Below are positions 56,979 to 64,000 of a DNA stretch of 64,000 nucleotides, in pieces. Source of the stretch: Galerina marginata (lineage: Eukaryota; Basidiomycota; Agaricomycetes; Agaricales; Galerinaceae); assembly GCA_023014335.1 (NCBI GenBank), contig JAECYW010000005.1, positions 434,001-498,000 on the forward strand, written 5' to 3'. The position numbers were made by a program, and so were the translations under genes. The notes beneath the pieces are model-generated. The model was not told the DNA's origin and did not search any database. It saw only the letters and a program-made list of their open reading frames with translations. Each line of letters opens with the position of its first letter. Within the stretch, counting starts at the first letter, position 1.

Positions 56979-57664
56979 ATGAAATCCACAAATTATACTG
57001 TTATCACTTCTATGATCCTCTCGCTCTCTCTGGCAACGACCACTTTTCTGTCGGTTCTCCACCAGAGCGTAGCGTTCAACAGAATAGGAGAACAAGATAC
57101 TTGTGGATTATACGGTAAGTCGATCGGTGGGTCGAAATTTGCAAATTTAAGCATTTTGTAGAGGACAATCGCCACTGTGAAAGGTTGCCAATACGACTTC
57201 AGGAAGTCTCCATGACGGTCCAGGAGAACCATCAATTCTCACTCATCGACGACAAAGCATGGGCAGCCACCCTACCTGGTCAGCGTGGCTTCGTTCGACT
57301 GGGTCCAAAGGGACGTTCGTTTTCGCTTGCCCTGTACCACCAGCTCCATTGCGTGAACGCCATTCGATTTTCCTACACGGTGGCTCGAGATGGTCTTATA
57401 ACTGACCCAAAGGTCTTAAAGTCAAAAGTTGGCCACGATAATCATTGCTTTCAGTTCATCAGGCAAAATATCCTCTGCAGGGCGGATAGTACACCGATTA
57501 CTTTAAACCGACACAACCAAACATTATCCGGTGCAGGCTTTGGAGCACGACATCGTTGCAAAAATTGGGCTCAGGTGCGGGAGTTTGTTATTGAAAATGA
57601 TGTGAAGTGGGCAGGGAAACCCGACTTAATGGAGGGTGACATCCTGATGCTGGATAACGAGTAG
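56979..57664 (+). CDS. UstYa-like (DUF3328) oxidase-type protein
   Basis: Two exons, 56979-57114 and 57162-57664, give 212 residues. The N-terminal hydrophobic segment (VITSMILSLSLATTTFLSVL) is a membrane anchor, followed by a Cys-containing linker (DTCGLYEDNRHC). The first metal-type motif is canonical, YHQLHCVNAIRFSY. The second is HDNHCFQFIRQNILC, also of HxxHC form, followed by RADSTPITL and GARHRCKNWAQV. Both motifs are intact, unlike the gene at 52.8 kb. By analogy with UstYa it may modify peptides or other substrates in the secretory system; the substrate here is unknown. Neighbours are a UstYa-like fragment upstream and a membrane protein gene downstream. Confidence 0.85.
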
Positions 57665-58274
57665 CGATACAAAAAAATTGGACAAAGACCACATAGTGTC
57701 CATCAAGATGGCCTGGATTTGAAGTAAAAATTGATCGTGATAGTTCGCAACGAGTATCGACGAATCTTTCATTGTGAGCCTGTTTGAGTATGCCAAACGT
57801 TGATATGGCATTGAAATTATCGCACTAACATTTTACTGGTAAACTCAGTACTCGGGGTCCGCAACATATTGATGCCTGACGCTTGGATTCAACCATCTAA
57901 AAAAAGAAGCCGGCCTGTGAACGAACGATTTGATAGACATGACCTGGATATTGCGTGTTACTCGTGCAGAGCACTTGGGAAAATAGCGTTAGTCATTCAG
58001 TCCATCCCGATCATCTGCCTACTTCAGTCAGAATTTCTCATAGAACCTTTCCGACAGTTAAGGACTTCTTGATTCGCGAGTTACACGTATAACAAAGGAA
58101 CAAGGACGGGGTGAAGATCCTGAACAAGCATCAGTATCAGTTGGGTATGATCACAGCTAATCATGTAAACTCGTCCATCGAGCTATTCTTGAAACATAAT
58201 CACGACATTGAGAGACTACCAGATGCTTTATATAGGCTTTAACCTCATACCCTGTCCGGTAGACGTTTATCCCA
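57665..58274. promoter_or_regulatory. Intergenic with TATA box for the 58.3 kb gene
   Basis: No gene supported. TTTATATA at 58228-58235 lies about 40 bp before the ATG at 58275, the same spacing as in the paralogue at 24693. Confidence 0.5.
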
Positions 58275-59473
58275 ATGACCAACCTCAGTAACTCTGAAGC
58301 CGGCTTCCTTGGGGTCGTTCTTGAATCAGTACTCTATGGTAAGCTTCATTTGTTGTGTCTCTTCCCGGGAAATTAACCACTCTGTTCCAAGGTGGATATG
58401 CCATAATATTTGCATTGTATCTCAACCTATCGCGCTCCAATGGTTCAGGGAGTCGTCTCGTCTATCCATTGTCTGCAATGTTTATTCTATGCACCTGCTT
58501 TATATGCCTCGATTTCACCCAAGCCTTCCTAATGATTGTCAGTAACTCATATATCTGCTACGTTGTTTATTCCTGTCTGACCTATTCCCTAGTTTCGCGG
58601 GACGGATTTCAATCTTCGGGTCGCAGGTGATATGAACCTTGCCACGAGTACAATATATTCCATTGTAGATGCTACCTCTCAAGGCGTGCTTGTATGTTCT
58701 CTCTGTACTCTCAACTTTACCACTCTCTGAATCTCGTCTTTCCCAGATTTATCGCTGCTGGATAATGTGGGGTAAAAATATATTTATCGTCATACTTCCC
58801 TCCCTTCTAACTTCGGTTTCATTCGGTTTGTTCTCAACCGTTGTCAGGCTGATTTTTGGCTGATTATTTCTTAAGTCACGTCGATAATTCTAGTTGGAAC
58901 CGAACAAATCGTCGATACGCCTGTCTGGTTCTTCCCAATGGGCACTGCGTCCTTCTCTATTTCGCTTTCTGTAAACACCATTGTCACCGCTCTTCTGATC
59001 TGGAAGCTCGTACAAGCGCATGGGGAGATTCCTGCTGGAAAGGGAAAACACAACCTCCGACTCCTCATCTCGATGCTAATCGAGTCTGGAATGTTGACAT
59101 TCGTCTCTCAGTTGACTTGGGTTGTCCTCTTTCAGATTCAGAACAATGGCCTCAGTGCATGGGGTAGCCCTCTCACAATGATTTATGTGCGCACCGTTTC
59201 ACTCTTGAGCGCTGCCAAAGCTTATATGAATAAATTTTACAGGGCATTACTCCGACCGTGGTACTTGTACGAGTCAGTATGGGGAGGTCCAACAACCAGA
59301 TGAACACGACAGCTGTTCACAGTAGCATGCACTTCTCAAGGACTCGGATGGGCGATAATTCAGACATTTCGACTACCGTTCAAATAACAACTGGCGAGCA
59401 GGACGACTTGGAGACTGGATACAGAGCTCGACTTGACAAAAGTACAGAAAATCTGGAGAAGAATAGTTACTAG
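58275..59473 (+). CDS. Multi-span (about 7 TM) basidiomycete membrane protein, paralogue 3
   Basis: Six exons (58275-58338, 58392-58537, 58593-58691, 58747-58825, 58876-59186, 59243-59473) give 309 residues. Landmarks match paralogue 1: LGVVLESVLYGGYAIIFALYL, YSIVDATSQGVL, IYRCWIMWGKNIFIVILPS, PMGTASFSISLSVNTIVTALLI, MLIESGMLTFVSQLTWVVLF and GITPTVVLVRVSMGRS, then a Thr/Asp-rich tail. Intron positions and phases are the same as in the 24.7 kb gene. Function unknown. It is closer to paralogue 1 than to the minus-strand paralogue 2, judging by the conserved end motif. Confidence 0.85.
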
Positions 59474-60838
59474 TGGCTTATTTTTTCATAACCTTGTATG
59501 GATTGATATCTCATATCTTTACCTTTTTTATTAACCTTGTAAATCGAAGAAAGCAAGAACCTCAGATACCATTAGTAACATACCTCAGGTTCCTCCGCCT
59601 GAGATCTGGAAGTCGAGGATATATTTTACCCCCAGGTCTGAATCGACAATATTTGCGTAGAAGAAAACGACCATCCATGCATCAGCCTAATTATAAAGTC
59701 TATACCACTCCTTGAGGTGAAGAGGAAATCCAAAGCTTATCAATCGAGTTTCTGATCAGTTACTTATATTGGATGGTGATTGAGGTTAAATTGAGGCGCG
59801 CATCACATCAAGCAACATCACGTGGACAACCGTCTCCGATTTGTTCCGGCATGCTCCGTGCGCGCAGTTTGTTTTCGACATTACCTTGCTCGCATCGTTG
59901 GGAACGGCTTGACATTCGCAGGGCGACGCCCCTCGCCGTGTAAAGTATATAGGGCTATTTACTAAAATGTCAGTCATGATTCATGTGTGTAGATACTTAC
60001 ATATGTACCTCGCTGCCAGTGGAATAGAAGCCTTCGACGGAGAGAATGCCACGGTACGCCATCACCATCAGGATCTTCAGGTCACAATCTCGAGGGCAAG
60101 GGATGACAGTAAGTAACTTATGATATACTCGAGTAGATATATTTGATGGCCACTAACTTCCATAAGTCAATCACATTCTGATAACCAACCTGGAGTCATG
60201 TCGCATCAGAGCCATTCGAATGAATATGTGTTGCAACTGGAAAAGAGGATCGAAGGGCGAGTCTTCAGTGATTATCAGGTGTCGATTAGGTGGCGCATCG
60301 CAGAACAATTCACAAGGGTGTCGGTCAGGAAATACCTCGGTGGTCATCCTCATAAATCAAGACAGATTTCCTTCCTGCATTTGAAGTATGCGACTCGAAA
60401 TCTCCCATGCGAAGTAAAATTGACGATTTCACACCCAGGTGCAATTCTGTCCTATAAATATATTAGGCAGAACTACGGCGAAGATAGGCCCAGAATCGTT
60501 GGCTCCCATGCTATGCTATGATTACCACGGCCAGCTTCAGGTGTCAATCGATTAGTTTGGCCGTTTTCGGCTTTGAATCTCATTTCTGTTTTAGGAGTCG
60601 TGCCCACAACCTGTCGATCTCTCAAAGTGAGCTATAATAATCCCACATCTTCGTATATCCTTCCATCAACTAGTTTCAGCCTTCACGGAAGCCCTGTGTA
60701 TTTTGAATTTTGCGGGCATTAGAATGAGGAAACTATGTGAGAATATTATCATGCTGATTCGAAGGAAAATGGCGAGACGAAATCACTCTCAAAAGTTCAG
60801 AGAACACTCGTAACGGGACCAAAGGTCTTCTGGAACCC
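59474..60838. other. Uncertain stretch, one possible two-exon frame
   Basis: From ATG 59968 a frame runs to 60110 and could be joined through an intron with a good GTAAGT donor and ATAAG acceptor (60111-60168) to a further 70 codons or so. The alternative unspliced frame at 60198-60521 uses another phase. Neither gives a recognisable protein, so no gene is called. Confidence 0.35.
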
Positions 60839-62588
60839 ATGTCCCTCGCCACCTTCCTGCTTGCTCTCTTGCTTGCCTTCTCCGTTACCGCCGACCCTGT
60901 TGTGTTGAATCGGTCCCGTATAACGTTGCCAATTTCCAGGCAGTTCAACGTCACAGGAGTCGGCAATCTTGTTCTAAATGACAGGAATCGCGCAAAGGTC
61001 CTCAAACTCAAAGGCGCCAGAAATGCTGCAGTTGGTGCAGGCCTTCAAGTCCCCGTTACAAATGCCGCAGTGATAAGCACACCGATTAAAGATCAAGCCG
61101 TCGCTTATATTGCTACTGTCGGCGTCGGTAGTCCTTCTACTGCTTGTAAGCATTTGTTTCTAGGATTCAATGGCACGTTCACACCTACCTCCAACTTATT
61201 GTAGACAACCTCCTTGTTGATACCGGAAGGTATAGACACCCTTTTTTTCTCGTTTTTCCTTCCTCAGATTAATGTGAAATGAAGTTCGAACACCTGGGTT
61301 GGCGCAGGCACACCCTACCATAAAACCGCTACAAGCTTCATGACCACGGACACAGTTGTGAGTCCTTTTTTCTTTGCGAAAATCTCGCATAATTAAAGTG
61401 TATTTTCAGTCCGTAAACTATGGAACGGGAAGTTTCTCCGGTATGTACGCCCATTTGATCGTGCCATTAAATTGGGGTATTCATGCATTCCCTAAAGGAA
61501 CTGAATTCATCGACCAAGTCACACTTGGTACGGGCTTGACTATTAAACAGCAATCTATTGGCGTTGCCTCGACCGTTCGTTTTATATTGTCCTTTTGCCT
61601 GAAAAAGGAGCTAATCTTCCCTCTTCCAGTCCCAAGGATTTGCAGGTCTTGACGGTGTCCTTGGGTATTTTATTGTAACAGCATTTTTATTTGACTGAGC
61701 TCACTTCGGGAATAGCATCGGCCCGACTTGCCTTACCGTTGGTACTCTATCACCTTCAAATGACTGCTGCACCAATACCGTTACGGACAATTTATTCGCT
61801 CAAGGCACCATTTCGGCAAATGAAATTTCTATCTCTATGCAGCCGGGCAGCACCCTCAATGCACCGAACGGAGAGATTACCTGGGGTGGAACCGACACCA
61901 GCAAGTTTACCGGGGCAATCACATTCATGTACGCAGTGCTTTGACGTCGCTTTGGCCGACTGCGACTCATCACGAGCCCACAGCACAACAACGAACACTT
62001 CTCCCGCAAATGAATTTTGGGGTATCGACGTGTCTGTACGCTTCGGCGCTTCCACAGTTATTTTGGCTACGACTGCCGGTATTATCGACACCGGTATGTC
62101 AACTTCTTTGATCATTGGGAAGTTAGACTGATAGATTAATATTCTGAAGCCAGTACTCTCATTCTCCTTGCTACCAACGGGTTCACCAAGTACAAGGCTG
62201 CTACCGGCGGCGTTCTTGACAATGCCACAGGTTTACTTCGTCTTACGACTACCCAATTCGCGTCATTGCAAAGCCTGTTCTTTGTGACCGGTGGGGTGAG
62301 CCCTTTATCAGACTTTATGGGATTTTTTGACATTATATCTGTATTTTATAGACAACCTTCGAGCTCACAGCTAATGGTCAAATTTGGCCTCGTGCCCTCA
62401 ATGCTGATATTGGTGGCACAGCTGGCGTAATCTACCTCATCGTAGCCGATCTCGGCTCACCTAGCGGCGAGGGTCTTGACTTCATACTCGGTATGACCTT
62501 CTTGCAGCGCTTCTACGCTATTCTCGACACTGCCAACGACCGTGTCGGGTTAGCGAATACCCCGTTCACCAAAGCGACAACAAACTAA
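60839..62588 (+). CDS. Secreted A1 aspartic protease, polyporopepsin-like
   Basis: About nine short exons give roughly 410 residues in phase. It has a signal peptide (MSLATFLLALLLAFSVTAD), a propeptide of about 70 residues and a pepsin-type bilobed core. The first active-site motif is LLVDTGSSNTWVGAG, followed by the flap VNYGTGSFSG, QGFAGLDGVLGIGP, the VTDNLFAQGTIS region and EFWGID. The second active-site motif reads GIIDTASTLI, where DTGT is usual; the catalytic Asp is kept and the next residues are created by an intron junction. The ending GLDFILGMTFLQRFYAILD then RVGLANTPF is very like polyporopepsin. It would act outside the cell on proteins at acid pH. It is intact as far as I can reconstruct. 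Confidence 0.88.
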
Positions 62589-63168
62589 GTCCCGCGTGCT
62601 CCTGTATCCAATAATACTTCTGTATTTAGGAATTAAACTAAGGTACTTGCCTGATTAATTCCAGTGAAACCTCGTCAGATATTATCGTGAGTTCGAAAGA
62701 TGCTCAAACGGAGTTTACTTTGGAGGTTTTCGTGTAATGTTTGTACGTACATACGTACTCTAAAGACATGAGCAGAGTTGATTCGAAACCAACAAGAGTT
62801 GAAGGTAGAAAATTAGATATCCATTCCCAGCGAAACAGTAGCGACACTCTCACACCTGACAGGCCTGAAACAATTTTCTACAAAGGTCTGCGTGTGTTGA
62901 ATGACAAATTATTTGATGTTAAAACTGGGATAAACCCCCCTTGGACACGGTGGTTGCAGTAGAAATATAATCCACAGCCATTTCTACAGTCTGCGTGCTT
63001 TCACTAACTAGAATGATGAATTACAGGTTCTCCGGCCTTTTGGGTAAATTTAAATTGGGTATTTTGACTCCTGCTTGTTACGCCTGTACGTGCTTTAAAT
63101 CTATCGATCATCTCCCACTGATTGAAATTGGCTGCTGTGCCCAGGAGATATTGATATTTACCACTTGA
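62589..63168. other. Spacer after the protease gene
   Basis: No gene recognised. A plus-strand frame at 62741-62962 has no motif. Confidence 0.4.
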
Positions 63169-63466
63169 CAGCTGCATGCAAAACCCTAGACAGTCTTCCG
63201 AATTTCTTCCATTGCGCCTGTGTTTGTATAAACAACCAGTTTTGGTCAGCTCCACGTGTCGCGCCTTGCGACGAAGTCTTATTCAGGAAAACCTGCCGGC
63301 AAATCACTCCAACTGGGGCTCTCTAAGGGTCCTTAGTGCTTTCCTACGTCATTAATACCGTTCGCGCACCACTCAGGTTCATTGGGGCTACTAAACATGG
63401 TTGTTTACACAAACAACGGCGCACAGTGCGAAAATTTGAAAACTGTCTACGGTTTTGCATGCAGCT
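63169..63466. repeat. Imperfect inverted repeat, arms of about 70 bp
   Basis: Arms 63169-63240 and 63396-63466 are reverse-complement copies with scattered mismatches. Shared blocks are GGTTGTTTA.ACAAACA, GGCGCA, and ACTGTCTA.GGTTTTGCATGCAGCTG. Both arms are open in the same protein frame (GCLYKHRRNG and GCLHKQRRTV, each ending ..FCMQL), on opposite strands. This suggests two diverging fragments of one short coding element. Spacer about 155 bp. Confidence 0.65.
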
Positions 63467-63771
63467 GGAATATATATGTTCTACTTGCAGGTTGATTAAC
63501 GGAATTTGTCGGCAATTACCTGTCTATAATATGGTTCTGATATGTAGCCACTGAGCGATACCAAGAATAAATATCAGCTTCTCCGGAAAAAACCCAGGTA
63601 GATTGTCTGGAAGTGTGGTGCCACTAAAATTGTCTCTTGACAGTGAGTGCAAAATTTTGATCATAGGGAGGACTGACTTCCTTTGAGTCTTCAGGGAAGT
63701 GCCGTTGTCAACTTTTCCGACCTATGTACATGTACGATGTCTTCAGAGCAGAGAAACTGAGAAAGAGGAGG

Positions 63772-64000
63772 TTAAACGGATGTTACCGTGACTCTCGCCC
63801 TCTCGGCACGGTCGGCACGTCGGTTCATTGATGCACTGCCCACGTCGTGGTTCCCTTGATCTCCAACCACCACCAGCCACCATTCAGAATCACCCTCGTC
63901 GTCGCCGTACCACACATACCCCTCCCTCATCGTATTCATTGCCGCCGCCGTTTGCCACGGCGCACTCGCATAGGCCGTCACCGTCTGAATCGCTTCGCAC
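63772..64000 (-). CDS. Partial open frame at window edge (C-terminal part)
   Basis: A minus-strand frame open to the right edge, with its stop at 63772. It reads AYASAPWQTAAAMNTMREGYVWYGDDEG and ends with an Arg/Ala-rich segment (NRRADRAERARV). No family recognised. It may be the end of a gene starting outside the window, or a chance GC-rich frame. Confidence 0.35.
   Translation of the reverse strand, partial: CEAIQTVTAYASAPWQTAAAMNTMREGYVWYGDDEGDSEWWLVVVGDQGNHDVGSASMNRRADRAERARVTVTSV

Noticed and set aside
1..64000. CRISPR arrays, bacterial operons or ribosome binding sites
   Set aside because: The sequence is fungal nuclear DNA with spliced genes; no regularly spaced short repeats were seen.

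Overview
The window is eukaryotic and fungal, most likely from a mushroom-forming basidiomycete (Agaricomycetes). Genes are broken by many short GT-AG introns of about 50-70 nt. Two basidiomycete-type multi-spanning membrane protein families occur (DUF6534 and a second family of about seven spans), along with an SRPK-like kinase, a polyporopepsin-like aspartic protease, a WSC-domain protein, UstYa-like (DUF3328) proteins and several small secreted proteins. I rebuilt gene models by hand from reading frame, splice sites and similarity between paralogues. No search could be run.

Layout. 1-8558: a young Ty3/gypsy LTR retrotransposon whose 5' LTR is cut by the window edge. 10.8-12.5 kb: a 14-exon DUF6534 membrane protein gene. 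12.7-19.5 kb: a divergent pair of paralogous intronless genes with His/Cys-rich tails, set between two decayed copies of a roughly 1.6-2 kb repeat. 20.4-22.0 kb: a double-WSC secreted protein with 47 prolines in a row. 22.2-23.1 kb: a relic of the His/Cys-tail family and a secreted protein with two KR-led repeats. 24.7-25.9 kb: a membrane protein. 29.3-31.1 kb: a second, possibly decaying DUF6534 gene. 32.0-33.6 kb: the kinase. 34.7-38.8 kb: a Cys-rich mini-protein and a secreted, possibly aerolysin-like protein. 39.8-40.9 kb: another membrane protein paralogue.

40.9-52.5 kb is the most unusual part. It is a nested segmental duplication carrying four complete copies, plus one relic, of a small gene that a plain ORF scan misses. 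Each copy has five exons, two of them microexons of 15 and 24 nt. Each encodes a secreted protein of about 70-80 residues, in two subtypes: A at 41.7 and 45.5 kb, with two cysteines, and B at 44.2 and 51.6 kb, without them. One B copy has a single nonsense codon. Relics of the membrane protein family lie inside the same duplicated blocks.

52.8-57.7 kb holds two UstYa-like genes and a UstYa-like N-terminal fragment. UstYa-type oxidases act in fungal ribosomal peptide (dikaritin) pathways, so their position next to an array of small secreted proteins is worth testing, though the link is only inferred. 58.3-59.5 kb is a third intact membrane protein paralogue, 60.8-62.6 kb the aspartic protease, and the right edge cuts a further reading frame. 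Most gene-poor stretches look like decayed duplicates.
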